From NCBI GenBank assembly GCA_038748065.1, contig JBCDJG010000026.1, positions 1 through 64,000 of the forward strand: a stretch of 64,000 bases of DNA, written 5' to 3'. Position 1 is the stretch's first letter; every line of letters begins with the position of its first letter. The notes beneath the pieces were generated by a model. It searched no databases. It saw nothing but the letters and a program-made list of their open reading frames with translations, and was not told the origin of the DNA. Shown here piece after piece: positions 49,254 to 58,423 of this stretch. The DNA is from JBCDJG01 sp038748065. Its GTDB lineage: Bacteria; Pseudomonadota; Gammaproteobacteria; Pseudomonadales; Halieaceae. A program made the translations under genes and the position numbers.

Positions 49254-50837
49254 GTTCGGCGGCGTGATGACGGTATCGCGTGCATCCAGGACGGCGTCGG
49301 GGTAGTCCAGTGTGAAATGCAGGCCTCGACTTTCCTTGCGCAATGCCGCGCAACGGATCATAAGCTCGGCCACCATCGCAAGATTGCGTAACTCCAACAA
49401 ATCGCGCCCGATCTTGTAGTTGCCGTAGTATTCGGCGATCTCTCGCTGCAGCAGATCAACTCGGTGCCCGGCGCGCTCCAGGCGCTTGTCCGTGCGGACA
49501 ATGCCGACGTAGTCCCACATGAAACGCCGCAGTTCGTCCCAGTTATGCGAGATGACCACATCCTCGTCCGAATCGGTGACGCGGCTCTCATCCCAGGCCG
49601 GTACGCTGACGTTCGAAGGCGCTGATGTTGCCCGTTGCGTGATATCTGTGGCGGCTGCCGAGGCGTAGACAAAGCATTCCAGCAGGGAGTTGCTGGCCAT
49701 GCGGTTGGCCCCATGCAAGCCAGTACAGGATGTCTCGCCGATAGCGTAAAGTCCGCTGACATCGGTGCGTCCTCGCGTATCGACCAGCACGCCGCCACAG
49801 GTGTAGTGGGCGGCTGGAACTACGGGTATCGGCTCGCGCGAGATATCGATGCCGTATTCGAGGCAGCGTGCCAGCACGGTAGGGAAGTGCTCGCGCAGAA
49901 AGCGCTCATCCCGGTGTGAGATGTCCAGGTAGACACAATCGGCGCCTATCCGCTTCATTTCATGGTCGATGGCACGGGCTACGATATCCCGCGGTGCCAG
50001 TTCTGCGCGGTCATCAAAGCGCTGCATGAAAGGCTCCCCGTCAGGCAGCAGCAGGCGAGCGCCTTCGCCCCGCAGCGCTTCCGTAACCAGGAAAGACTTC
50101 GCTCGGGGATGATACAGGCAGGTGGGGTGGAACTGATTGAATTCGAGATTGGCGACTCGGCAGCCCGCTCGCCACGCCATCGCGATGCCATCGCCGCTGG
50201 CGCCATCGGGGTTGCTGGTATAGAGATAGGCCTTGCTTGCGCCGCCCGTGGCCAGTGCCACGGCACCCGCAGAGAAAAAATCAACGCTATCGGCATTTAG
50301 ATCGAGAATATAGGCGCCAACGCAGCGGCCCTCGATGCTGACCAGGTCGACGGCGACACGATGGGTGAATACCTCGATGTTTTCGCGTTCCAGTACGCGC
50401 TGGGTCAGTACATCGGAAATGGCGCGGCCCGTGCGATCGGCAGCATGGATGATGCGCCGATGGGAATGACCTCCCTCCATGGTGAGGTGGAATTCCTGCT
50501 CGGGGCTATTCTCCTGGTCTTGACGCAGATCGAAGTCGACCCCCTGGCTGACCAGCCACTCGACCGTCGGTCGACTGCCGGCGACGGTAAATTCCACAAC
50601 GTCCCGCCGGCACAGGCCGGCGCCTGCCTCCAGCGTATCATTCACGTGGGAGTCTACGGTATCGCGGTCATGCAGCACTGCTGCCATCCCGCCCTGGGCC
50701 CAGTAGGTTGAGCCCTGCTGCAGGTCGGCCTTGGAAAGTAGTGCAACCCGATAATGCGCAGGCAGCTGCAGCGCCAGTGCCAAACCGGCTGCGCCGCTGC
50801 CTATGATCAATACGTCGTGCTGAAAATGTTCTGCCAT
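49224..50837 (-). CDS. nadB: L-aspartate oxidase
   Basis: A 537-residue FAD enzyme converting L-aspartate to iminoaspartate, the first step of NAD synthesis. DVLIIGSGAAGLALAL is the dinucleotide-binding motif; STYWAQGGMAAVL, HTHR-like GGHSHRRIIHAADRTGRA and the active-site region HPTCLYHPRAKSFLVTEALR are typical of NadB. Start MAEHFQHDVLI at 50837 matches family N-termini; an ATG at 50855 adds six residues. Divergent from rpoE, the usual gammaproteobacterial order. Confidence 0.96.
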   Translation of the reverse strand: MAEHFQHDVLIIGSGAAGLALALQLPAHYRVALLSKADLQQGSTYWAQGGMAAVLHDRDTVDSHVNDTLEAGAGLCRRDVVEFTVAGSRPTVEWLVSQGVDFDLRQDQENSPEQEFHLTMEGGHSHRRIIHAADRTGRAISDVLTQRVLERENIEVFTHRVAVDLVSIEGRCVGAYILDLNADSVDFFSAGAVALATGGASKAYLYTSNPDGASGDGIAMAWRAGCRVANLEFNQFHPTCLYHPRAKSFLVTEALRGEGARLLLPDGEPFMQRFDDRAELAPRDIVARAIDHEMKRIGADCVYLDISHRDERFLREHFPTVLARCLEYGIDISREPIPVVPAAHYTCGGVLVDTRGRTDVSGLYAIGETSCTGLHGANRMASNSLLECFVYASAAATDITQRATSAPSNVSVPAWDESRVTDSDEDVVISHNWDELRRFMWDYVGIVRTDKRLERAGHRVDLLQREIAEYYGNYKIGRDLLELRNLAMVAELMIRCAALRKESRGLHFTLDYPDAVLDARDTVITPPNSPRNAQQGS

Positions 50838-50962
50838 GAGCGCAGCTTGCTGCATCGTTCTGTCAAATATATTATGCCCCTCAATGACTTAGCGCCAATA
50901 TCGAGACAGCGCTGCAGTATATACGAGGCGCTGCATGACGGAAAATAATAGTGATAATTCGT

Positions 50963-50989
50963 GAACTATCGCCGCCAGTTGCGGTCTAT
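50963..50989 (+). promoter_or_regulatory. sigma-E (AlgU-type) promoter of the rpoE operon
   Basis: GAACTA at 50963-50968, a 16-base spacer, and TCTAT at 50985-50989 resemble the sigma-E/AlgU consensus GAACTT-N16/17-TCtgA. It lies 63 bases before the rpoE GTG and supports autoregulation, as known for this operon in E. coli and Pseudomonas. Confidence 0.6.
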
Positions 50990-51051
50990 CGGGCCAGATG
51001 GACGCAGTTGGCGGCATGGAATTCGCAGTCGCTCGAAGCTAGGGAGGCAGG

Positions 51052-51651
51052 GTGAGCGCCGCCGAAACGGACCAACAACTGATTGCCCGCGTACAAAAGG
51101 GCGATAATCGGGCGTTTGACATGCTGGTGCTGAAGTATCAGCACAAGGTTCTAGGTGTGATCAGCCGCTACGTACACGATCGGGACGAAGTGCAGGACGT
51201 GGCCCAGGAAGCCTTTATCAAGGCCTACCGAGCCTTGCCGAAGTTTCGCGGCGATAGCCAGTTTTATACCTGGCTGTATCGCATTGCGATTAACACGGCG
51301 AAAAATCACCTGGTGTCACGGTCGCGGCGTCCACCAGGGTCAGACGTCGAGGTTGAAGATGCTGAATATTACGACGGCGGCGGCGCGCTGCGTGACATTG
51401 AGACACCGGAGAGCGCCCTGTTCGGCAACGAACTGCGTGAGGTGGTAGAACGCGCAATCAGCGATTTGCCTGACGATTTGCGAGCGGCTGTAACTTTACG
51501 AGAATTTGATGGTCTCAGTTATGAGGACATCGCCGAAATTATGGACTGCCCGGTAGGAACCGTGCGCTCGCGCATTTTTCGGGCGCGGGAGGCGATTGAC
51601 CGCCAGGTCAAGGAACAGATGGATGGTGAGCCCATGGCCGCCAGCCTATAA
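51052..51651 (+). CDS. rpoE: extracytoplasmic sigma factor RpoE (AlgU)
   Basis: A 199-residue ECF sigma factor for envelope stress. Region 2 has DRDEVQDVAQEAFIKAYRAL and FYTWLYRIAINTAKNHL; region 4 has LREFDGLSYEDIAEIMDCP with VGTVRSRIFRARE. Size and sequence match E. coli RpoE and Pseudomonas AlgU. The GTG start has GGGAGG upstream. Followed by rseA, rseB, rseC and mucD. Confidence 0.97.
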   Translation: MSAAETDQQLIARVQKGDNRAFDMLVLKYQHKVLGVISRYVHDRDEVQDVAQEAFIKAYRALPKFRGDSQFYTWLYRIAINTAKNHLVSRSRRPPGSDVEVEDAEYYDGGGALRDIETPESALFGNELREVVERAISDLPDDLRAAVTLREFDGLSYEDIAEIMDCPVGTVRSRIFRAREAIDRQVKEQMDGEPMAASL

Positions 51652-51679
51652 CACAGGCAACGGGCCTGAAGGAGTAACG

Positions 51680-52273
51680 ATGAGCGACAATCTGCGGGAA
51701 TCACTGTCCGCTTTGATGGATGATGAAACCAATGAGCTGGAACTGCACCGGCTGTTGGCGCAGATAGGCAACGACGCCGAATTGCGGGCGACCTGGAGTC
51801 GCTATAACGCAGTGCGGACGACGTTGGCGGGACAAGCTGCGGCCCCGCTAAGCCTCGATATCAGCGACCGTGTTAGAGAAGCCATAGACGGCGAACAAGA
51901 GGATGCCACGCCCGGCAAATTCGCCGCCATCACCCGGCCCTTCGCGAGCCTTGCCGTAGCGGCCTCAGTGATGGGCGCCGTGGTCTTCGGAGGCCAACAG
52001 CTTGCGTACCTCGATGACAGCGGCCAGCCAGGTGCAGCGGTAGCCGCGAGCGCATCCCCCGTGGGTTTGGTGAATAGCCTCGGTGCGACATCGGTACAGG
52101 CCAGCTTCGGCACGCAAGCGCTGCCTGGGCTCAAGCCGGCAACCCGCACGGCTTATCGAGAGCTGTGCCGGCAGCGCATGAAGTCCTATATGGAAGAGCA
52201 TGCAGAGCACGCGGCGCTTAATACGCCTCAGGGCCTGCTGTCCTATTCGCGTGTGCACCGAATTAGTGAGTGA
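51680..52273 (+). CDS. rseA: anti-sigma-E factor RseA (MucA-like)
   Basis: A 197-residue single-pass inner-membrane protein. The N-terminal domain (1-65, with ESLSALMDDETNELELHRLL) binds the sigma factor; the membrane segment is about 88-107 (FASLAVAASVMGAVVFGG); the rest is periplasmic and would be cut by DegS- and RseP-type proteases under stress. AAGGAG lies in front of the ATG. Confidence 0.93.
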   Translation: MSDNLRESLSALMDDETNELELHRLLAQIGNDAELRATWSRYNAVRTTLAGQAAAPLSLDISDRVREAIDGEQEDATPGKFAAITRPFASLAVAASVMGAVVFGGQQLAYLDDSGQPGAAVAASASPVGLVNSLGATSVQASFGTQALPGLKPATRTAYRELCRQRMKSYMEEHAEHAALNTPQGLLSYSRVHRISE

Positions 52274-52283
52274 TCTCTCGGCG

Positions 52284-53249
52284 ATGACTGGATTCGGCCG
52301 CCGGCTCCGGGTTGTTGCCATAGCGGCGCTCGTGTTCACCCCCGTCGGCGCGCTGGCAGTTCCGCCCGCCTGTCCTGAGTCCGACGTGCCAGGGCTGAAA
52401 TGGCTGGAAAAAATGAGCAGGAGCGCGCAGACGCTGAACTATGAAGGCGTCGTGACCATCCAGCGTGGCGAAGATATGGACGTTGTGCAGGTGTCACGCA
52501 ATGCCGGTAGGGATGCAATCAATGAGAGCCTGACTCGGCTGACCGGCCCCGGGGAGCAGGTCGTCCGGAAGGCACATCCGCAGGCCTGCGTGCATCCAGG
52601 CAGCGAGATGCTGCAGCTTGGCGACGCCTTGAATCGTGGCCAATGCGGTATTTCCCAGTATTACCGGCTCAAGGTCACTGACGGCGATCGGGTCGCGGGG
52701 CGACGAGCCGTGCGTATCAAGGTACAGCCGCGCGACATGTATCGCTTTGGTTATGTCATGGATCTGGACCGTGAGACCGGCCTCTTGCTCACGACAAAGA
52801 TTATGGGCCCGGGTGACCGCTTGCTGGAGAAGTCGCAGTTCGCCAGTCTCAAGTACGGGCCACCCACAGCGGAGCCAAGCCCTGTGCAGAGTGAGCAGCA
52901 AGCCGAGCAAACTTGCAGTGACGATGCATCTGAGGCGAAGGCCGAACATGGACCCTGGTCGCCGGGATGGTTGCCGAATGGTTTTCGGATGACCGAAGCT
53001 GTTGACAGAACGTCTGCTCGCCGGAGCTACACGGATGGTTTGTCCGCTTTCTCCGTCTTCGTGGAGGAGCTACCGCGCGATATCCGACCTGGAGAAGGCG
53101 TCATTCGCAGTGGTGGCACGACCTCGTATACGCGGGGCCTGCGCCTGGGCGGCAGGCCTGTGCTGATCACCGTCATTGGCGAGGTGCCGGTCAACACAGC
53201 GAGGATGGTCGCTGATTCTGTCAACTGGGAGGTCGCTCGTGCTGACTGA
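52284..53249 (+). CDS. rseB: periplasmic sigma-E regulator RseB (MucB-like)
   Basis: A 321-residue exported protein with a signal peptide (about 1-25, ending ALA). It shields the periplasmic part of RseA and senses lipopolysaccharide or outer-membrane defects. LNYEGVVTIQRGEDMDVVQV and YRLKVTDGDRVAGRRAVRI match the LolA-like MucB domain; the second domain ends with RGLRLGGRPVLITVIGEVP. Start ATG 52284 or the GTG at 52266 that overlaps the rseA stop. The rseC start overlaps its end by 11 bases. Confidence 0.92.
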   Translation: MTGFGRRLRVVAIAALVFTPVGALAVPPACPESDVPGLKWLEKMSRSAQTLNYEGVVTIQRGEDMDVVQVSRNAGRDAINESLTRLTGPGEQVVRKAHPQACVHPGSEMLQLGDALNRGQCGISQYYRLKVTDGDRVAGRRAVRIKVQPRDMYRFGYVMDLDRETGLLLTTKIMGPGDRLLEKSQFASLKYGPPTAEPSPVQSEQQAEQTCSDDASEAKAEHGPWSPGWLPNGFRMTEAVDRTSARRSYTDGLSAFSVFVEELPRDIRPGEGVIRSGGTTSYTRGLRLGGRPVLITVIGEVPVNTARMVADSVNWEVARAD

Positions 53250-53721
53250 AACCGGCCGCGTAGTGGCGGTCGAGTCTGACAGCGTATGGGTTGAAACGGT
53301 CCGCAAGAGCACCTGTGGCAGCTGCTCTGCCCGTAGCGGTTGTGGGCACGGCCTGATGTATAGGCTGGGCGATGGGCGTAGCTGTTTCGTGCGTGTGCTA
53401 CCGGGGGATAACGAAGCTCCCCTCAGCGACTGTAAAGTCGACGACGAGGTGCGCATAGGCATCCCGGAAGACCTCTTGTTGCACGGCTCATTCATTGTCT
53501 ATATCGTTCCGCTGCTCGGGCTGCTGGCCGGTGCAGCGGTAGCCGACGCGTTACTGCCGGCCTCCGCGGATCTGGGTGGTGCTATTGGAGCGCTTGCTGG
53601 CCTGCTGCTGGGTGTTTTGGCAGTACGATGGCACAGTTTCAGGCATCGCGACGATCGGACAATGCAGCCGACGCTGATCGAAGTGATCAGCCGGGACGAG
53701 GCGCTGACCTGGTCCGAGTGA
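53239..53721 (+). CDS. rseC: RseC/MucC family membrane protein
   Basis: A 160-residue protein with an N-terminal cysteine cluster (STCGSCSARSGCGHGLM), then two membrane helices (VYIVPLLGLLAGAAVADALL and IGALAGLLLGVLAVRW). This is the RseC/MucC plan; the family is tied to SoxR reduction and minor tuning of sigma-E. The GTG at 53239 has GGGAGG at seven bases; a longer frame from 53176 lies inside rseB and is rejected. Confidence 0.92.
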   Translation: MLTETGRVVAVESDSVWVETVRKSTCGSCSARSGCGHGLMYRLGDGRSCFVRVLPGDNEAPLSDCKVDDEVRIGIPEDLLLHGSFIVYIVPLLGLLAGAAVADALLPASADLGGAIGALAGLLLGVLAVRWHSFRHRDDRTMQPTLIEVISRDEALTWSE

Positions 53722-53755
53722 CCCAAAACTCATTCCCATACTGGTGTTGTTTTTC

Positions 53756-55144
53756 ATGAAGAGATGTATCGCGATCGCTGCCCTCTGTGGGCTTTGGGTG
53801 CTGCCGTTGCTGTCGCAGGGCGCACAGCTGCCTGAATTCAGGGATATCGTGCGTGAGAATTCGCCGGCGGTGGTGAAGATCCTCGTGCAGGGTGGCAGCC
53901 AGCCCGCTGGTCAGGATCTGGATTCCGAGCAAATCCCGGATTATCTCCGACGCTTTTTTGAGTTTCGAGGGAATCCACAGCAGCGTCCGCGGGCTGCGAT
54001 GGGATCAGGCTTCGTTATTTCAAACGATGGCTTTGTCGTCACCAACAACCATGTTGTCGAGGGCGCTGAAAGCGTCATCGTTCGCCTGAGTGACCGCCGC
54101 GAGTATGACGCAGAAGTCATTGGCACGGACCCGCGCTCCGACCTCGCGCTGCTGCGCATCGAGGCGGATGAGCTCACACCTCTGGGGCTTGCTGAAAACG
54201 ACAGCCTGGAGGTGGGTGAATGGGTATTGGCGATCGGCTCGCCCTTCGGTCTGGACTATTCCGTAACGGCGGGAATTGTTAGTGCCAAGGGCCGCAGCCT
54301 CCCTACCGAGCGCAATGAAAACTACGTGCCGTTCATTCAGACCGATGTTGCGATAAACCCCGGAAACTCAGGCGGCCCACTGTTCAACCTTGACGGTGAG
54401 GTCGTCGGCGTCAACTCCCAGATTTTCACCCGCAGCGGGGGTTCAATCGGCCTGTCTTTCGCGATTCCCGTCAGCGTTGTGCGCAACGTCGTTTCTCAAT
54501 TAAAGGCCGATGGCAGAGTAACTCGCGGCTGGCTCGGTGTGACCATCCAGGACGTCGATAAAACGTTGGCAGAGTCTTTCGGGCTCGAGCGCCCTCGCGG
54601 CGCGCTGATCGCGCAGCTTGCGCCTGACGGCCCCGCCGACCAGGCCGGACTTGAGCCCGGCGACGTTATCTTGACGTTTGATGGCAAAGACATCCCCACG
54701 TCCTCTGACTTGCCACATGTAGTGGGCCTGCTGGCGCCGGGTTCGGAGGTGGATGTTGAAATCATCCGGGACCAGCAGCGGCGCACGATCGATGTCGAAG
54801 TAGGCGGGCTGGGTGCCGATGACAGCTTCTCACTGACCGCCGGATCAATGGGTGACGAACAGGGCGACAGGCTTGGGCTGGTGGTCGAATCTGCGCCGGA
54901 AGAGGCGATCGACAGACTGGGTATTAGCGGTGGGGTGTTAGTTCGTGAGGTCATTCCTGCATCACCTGCCGCCGAGGCAGGCCTTCAGAGTGGCGACGTA
55001 ATTACCCTGGTGGGCAACAAGCCAGTCAAGTCCAAGGAGGCCTTTGAGCGAGCAGTCACTGATCTGGACGATGGCGCGTCGGTCCCCCTTAGACTGATCC
55101 GCCGCGGTTCGCCGCTATTCGTCGGCCTCAAACTCAAAGACTAG
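53756..55144 (+). CDS. mucD: Do-like periplasmic serine protease MucD/DegQ
   Basis: A 462-residue HtrA-family protease with a signal peptide (1 to about 22). Catalytic triad: His in VTNNHVVEG, Asp in DPRSDLALLRI, Ser in NPGNSGGPLFNL. Two PDZ domains follow (about 265-355 and 375-460). It clears misfolded envelope proteins and ends the sigma-E operon as in Pseudomonas algU-mucABCD. The ATG at 53756 lacks a strong SD. Confidence 0.95.
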   Translation: MKRCIAIAALCGLWVLPLLSQGAQLPEFRDIVRENSPAVVKILVQGGSQPAGQDLDSEQIPDYLRRFFEFRGNPQQRPRAAMGSGFVISNDGFVVTNNHVVEGAESVIVRLSDRREYDAEVIGTDPRSDLALLRIEADELTPLGLAENDSLEVGEWVLAIGSPFGLDYSVTAGIVSAKGRSLPTERNENYVPFIQTDVAINPGNSGGPLFNLDGEVVGVNSQIFTRSGGSIGLSFAIPVSVVRNVVSQLKADGRVTRGWLGVTIQDVDKTLAESFGLERPRGALIAQLAPDGPADQAGLEPGDVILTFDGKDIPTSSDLPHVVGLLAPGSEVDVEIIRDQQRRTIDVEVGGLGADDSFSLTAGSMGDEQGDRLGLVVESAPEEAIDRLGISGGVLVREVIPASPAAEAGLQSGDVITLVGNKPVKSKEAFERAVTDLDDGASVPLRLIRRGSPLFVGLKLKD

Positions 55145-55229
55145 CGGCCGAATCGCGCACCACCGGCCGTGGCGGCGCCGGTGTGCTTGCGGTACAATCG
55201 CGCGTTTTTTCAGGGCAGCCTCGCCACCC

Positions 55230-57029
55230 ATGAGCGAACTTAGCCACATTCGCAACTTCTCGATTATTGCCCATATCGACCATGGCAAGTCCACGCTTGC
55301 CGACCGCTTTATTCAGCACTGCGGCGGTCTGAGCGCGCGTGAAATGGATGAGCAGGTGCTCGACTCCATGGACATCGAACGAGAACGCGGGATCACCATC
55401 AAGGCCCAGAGCGTGACGTTGGACTACCGCGCGCGTAATGGCGAGACCTACCAGCTTAACTTTATTGATACGCCCGGCCACGTCGATTTTTCCTACGAAG
55501 TATCTCGGTCTCTCGCTGCCTGCGAGGGGGCCCTGCTGGTGGTTGATGCGGGTCAGGGGGTCGAGGCTCAGTCGGTCGCCAACTGCTACACGGCGATCGA
55601 GCAGGGCCTTGAGGTCTTGCCCATCCTGAACAAGATGGACCTGCCGCAGGCAGATCCCGATCGGGTCAGCCAGGAGATCGAGGACATCATCGGTATTGAC
55701 GCCGTTGAGGCCTGTCGCGTCAGCGCCAAGTCTGGCCTGGGTATTGAAGACGCTTTGGAGTACCTTGTGGAGAACGTGCCTCCGCCGGAGGGCGAGCGAG
55801 AGGCGCCACTGCAGGCACTGATTATTGACTCCTGGTTTGATAACTATCTTGGCGTCGTTTCCCTGGTGCGAGTCAAACAGGGCGTGCTCGGCAAGCGCGA
55901 CAAGATTCTCGCTAAATCGACGGGGAAGGTTCACCAGGTCGATAGCGTCGGCATTTTTACGCCCAAGAGACTCGAGAAGCAGCAGCTGCAGGCGGGGGAG
56001 GTTGGCTTTGTAGTCGCCGGCATTAAAGATATTCATGGCGCGCCAGTGGGCGACACACTGGTTAGCGCCGGGCAGTCAGACGTGGCGGCCCTGCCAGGAT
56101 TTCAGCAGGTAAAGCCTCAGGTCTACGCGGGTATCTTCACCATCTCATCAGACGATTACGAGGATTTCCGCGACGCACTGGGAAAGCTCACGCTCAATGA
56201 CGCATCGTTGTTTTACGAGCCCGAAAGCTCGGATGCTCTCGGCTTTGGCTTTCGCTGTGGTTTTTTGGGCATGCTGCACATGGAGATTATCCAGGAGCGC
56301 CTTGAGCGGGAGTACGATCTCGATCTGATTACTACCGCACCGACGGTCATATACGAGGTTCTTAAGAAAAATGGTGAAGTCGTTCGGGTAGATAACCCAT
56401 CCTCTCTCCCCGACGTGGGTGATATTGAGGAAATGCGCGAGCCCATCGCCCGCTGCAATATTCTGGTACCACAGGACTACCTGGGTAACGTCATTACCCT
56501 TTGCGTGGAAAAGCGCGGTATGCAGAAGGATATGCAGTTCCTCGGCACGCAGGTAGCGGTCACTTACGATATCCCGATGGCGGAAGTTGTCCTGGATTTT
56601 TTCGATCGGCTCAAGTCGGTGAGCCGTGGCTATGCCTCGCTTGACTATAGTTTCGACCGCTTTGAGCCGGCATCCCTGCAGCGGCTTGATGTCCTGATCA
56701 ACGGCGAGCGAGTCGATGCCCTGGCGGTGATTGTGCACCGAGATCAGGTGCAGTATCGCGGGCGTGCGCTGACAGAAAAAATGAAGGAGTTGATTCCGAG
56801 GCAAATGTTCGACGTGGCGATTCAAGCCGCCGTTGGCGGTAAAGTCGTGTCGCGCCAGACGGTGAAGGCGCTACGGAAAAATGTCACGGCAAAGTGTTAT
56901 GGCGGCGACGTGACGCGCAAGCGTAAACTGCTGGAAAAGCAGAAAGCTGGCAAGAAGCGTATGAAGCAGGTTGGGCGGGTTGAAATACCACAGTCAGCGT
57001 TTCTGGCAGTACTTAAAGTTGATGGCTAA
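55230..57029 (+). CDS. lepA: elongation factor 4 (LepA)
   Basis: A 599-residue translational GTPase. G1 is AHIDHGKSTLADR, G2 region RGITIKAQSV, G3 DTPGHVDF, G4 NKMD, and the LepA-specific C-terminal domain ends with KAGKKRMKQVGRVEIPQSAF. It acts on stalled or early-initiation ribosomes. A hairpin (CACCGGC...GCCGGTG, 55161-55183) and a TACAAT (55193-55198) lie in the gap from mucD. Followed by lepB after 11 bases. Confidence 0.98.
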   Translation: MSELSHIRNFSIIAHIDHGKSTLADRFIQHCGGLSAREMDEQVLDSMDIERERGITIKAQSVTLDYRARNGETYQLNFIDTPGHVDFSYEVSRSLAACEGALLVVDAGQGVEAQSVANCYTAIEQGLEVLPILNKMDLPQADPDRVSQEIEDIIGIDAVEACRVSAKSGLGIEDALEYLVENVPPPEGEREAPLQALIIDSWFDNYLGVVSLVRVKQGVLGKRDKILAKSTGKVHQVDSVGIFTPKRLEKQQLQAGEVGFVVAGIKDIHGAPVGDTLVSAGQSDVAALPGFQQVKPQVYAGIFTISSDDYEDFRDALGKLTLNDASLFYEPESSDALGFGFRCGFLGMLHMEIIQERLEREYDLDLITTAPTVIYEVLKKNGEVVRVDNPSSLPDVGDIEEMREPIARCNILVPQDYLGNVITLCVEKRGMQKDMQFLGTQVAVTYDIPMAEVVLDFFDRLKSVSRGYASLDYSFDRFEPASLQRLDVLINGERVDALAVIVHRDQVQYRGRALTEKMKELIPRQMFDVAIQAAVGGKVVSRQTVKALRKNVTAKCYGGDVTRKRKLLEKQKAGKKRMKQVGRVEIPQSAFLAVLKVDG

Positions 57030-57040
57030 TGGGGCCGTAG

Positions 57041-57880
57041 ATGTCGATTGATTTTCCGCTGATTCTGGTGATTCTCGTGTTCGGCTCCGGCTTCATCTGG
57101 GCCGCTGACGCGCTGGTACTGGCCCCCGGGCGCCGGCGAATGAGGACTAGTTTGCAGGCGAAATATCCTGGCTGGGATGAGGACGGTAGTAGCGCGTCGC
57201 ACAGTTACATGGCAGAAGTGTCAACTTCCGCCAGAGAGCCGGTCATTGTTGAGTATGCGCGCTCCTTCTTCCCTGTGCTGGCGGTGGTTTTTGTACTGCG
57301 CTCATTTCTGGTTGAGCCCTTCCAGATACCCTCGTCTTCCATGGTGCCAACGCTCGCCGTCGGTGACTACATCCTGGTCAACAAATATACCTATGGCGTA
57401 CGACTGCCAGTTGTGCGAACCAAGGTGCTCGACCTCAGCGAGCCCGAGCGTGGCGACGTGATGGTGTTTTTTCCACCCCACATGAATGAGACCTACTTCA
57501 TCAAGCGAGTCGTGGGGCTGCCTGGCGACACGGTCACCTATCGCAATAAACGTCTTTATGTCAACGGCGACCTGGTCGCTCGCAACGTGCTGCCGCAAGA
57601 CTCCGAGGCAAGCCGTCGCTACCTGGTAGCGAGGGAGGAACTGGGTGCGGCCGATCACCTGATGCAGGTCGATCGAGTCAGGCCCGCAACTGACTTTTCG
57701 GTTGAAGTTAAGCCCGGCCATTATTTCATGATGGGCGATAATCGAGATAATAGCAGTGACAGCCGTATTTGGGGTCAAGTGCCGGAACGGGATATAGTAG
57801 GTAAGGCTTTCGCGGTATGGATGCACTGGGATTCGTTTTTCAGCCTCCCGAGTTTTAGCCGAGCAGGGTCAATTCAATAG
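57041..57880 (+). CDS. lepB: signal peptidase I
   Basis: A 279-residue membrane protease that removes Sec and Tat signal peptides. N-terminal helix about 4-26, second helix about 70-88 (FFPVLAVVFVLRSFLV), catalytic Ser100 in PSSSMVPTL and Lys155 in YFIKRVVGLPGD; MMGDNRDNSSDSR is the box E motif. Same operon as lepA, the common arrangement. Confidence 0.97.
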   Translation: MSIDFPLILVILVFGSGFIWAADALVLAPGRRRMRTSLQAKYPGWDEDGSSASHSYMAEVSTSAREPVIVEYARSFFPVLAVVFVLRSFLVEPFQIPSSSMVPTLAVGDYILVNKYTYGVRLPVVRTKVLDLSEPERGDVMVFFPPHMNETYFIKRVVGLPGDTVTYRNKRLYVNGDLVARNVLPQDSEASRRYLVAREELGAADHLMQVDRVRPATDFSVEVKPGHYFMMGDNRDNSSDSRIWGQVPERDIVGKAFAVWMHWDSFFSLPSFSRAGSIQ

Positions 57881-58030
57881 CGGTAGAAAGTACTGGTAGC
57901 TGGTAGCCGTTGAGGACACGGTGAAATCGAAGCATTCGAGTGATGCTGGAGTGATGTAGAGCAAGTAGAGTAAGCTGCAACAGATCGGATGTCGCGTAAT
58001 GAGAGAACGCGTTAATCAGGGGGATGAGCG

Positions 58031-58417
58031 ATGGGCAGTTTAGAGAAACAGAAAGGTGTTTCTATACTCAGTTTGCTGGCTATTATGATCATGGTCGGCT
58101 TCTTTGTGATGTGCGTTATCAAGATGGCTCCAGCCTATTTTGAATACCTGAGCATCAAGGAGATCGTGAACAAGACCGCTGACCAGTATGACCCGCAGTC
58201 AGACAGCATCTCCGAGATCCGGATGAAAATAGATAACCTTTTTAACACCAACCAAATCTATGGCATGCGGGCGAGGGACGTCGAGGTCTATCGCAAGGAT
58301 GGCAAAACCTATATCGATGCCAACCATGAAATACGAATCCCGATTATGGGTCGCATCGACGCGGTGCTGAAATTCGATGATTTGCAGGTGATAGCCGGGC
58401 AGCGTCGGCTCGACTGA
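58031..58417 (+). CDS. DUF4845 membrane protein
   Basis: A 128-residue protein with one N-terminal helix (VSILSLLAIMIMVGFFVMCV) and a short periplasmic domain. This DUF4845 family regularly sits between lepB and rnc in Pseudomonas and relatives; its function is unknown. AGGGGGA upstream of the ATG. The 150 bases before it carry no recognisable gene. Confidence 0.85.
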   Translation: MGSLEKQKGVSILSLLAIMIMVGFFVMCVIKMAPAYFEYLSIKEIVNKTADQYDPQSDSISEIRMKIDNLFNTNQIYGMRARDVEVYRKDGKTYIDANHEIRIPIMGRIDAVLKFDDLQVIAGQRRLD

Positions 58418-58423
58418 CAGCCG

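Noticed and set aside
55161..55183. Hairpin between mucD and lepA as a rho-independent terminator
   Set aside because: A 7-base GC stem is present but no T-run follows on either strand.
55134..56036. Antisense frame of 300 codons over the 5' half of lepA
   Set aside because: lepA motifs are complete on the plus strand and the antisense product resembles nothing known.
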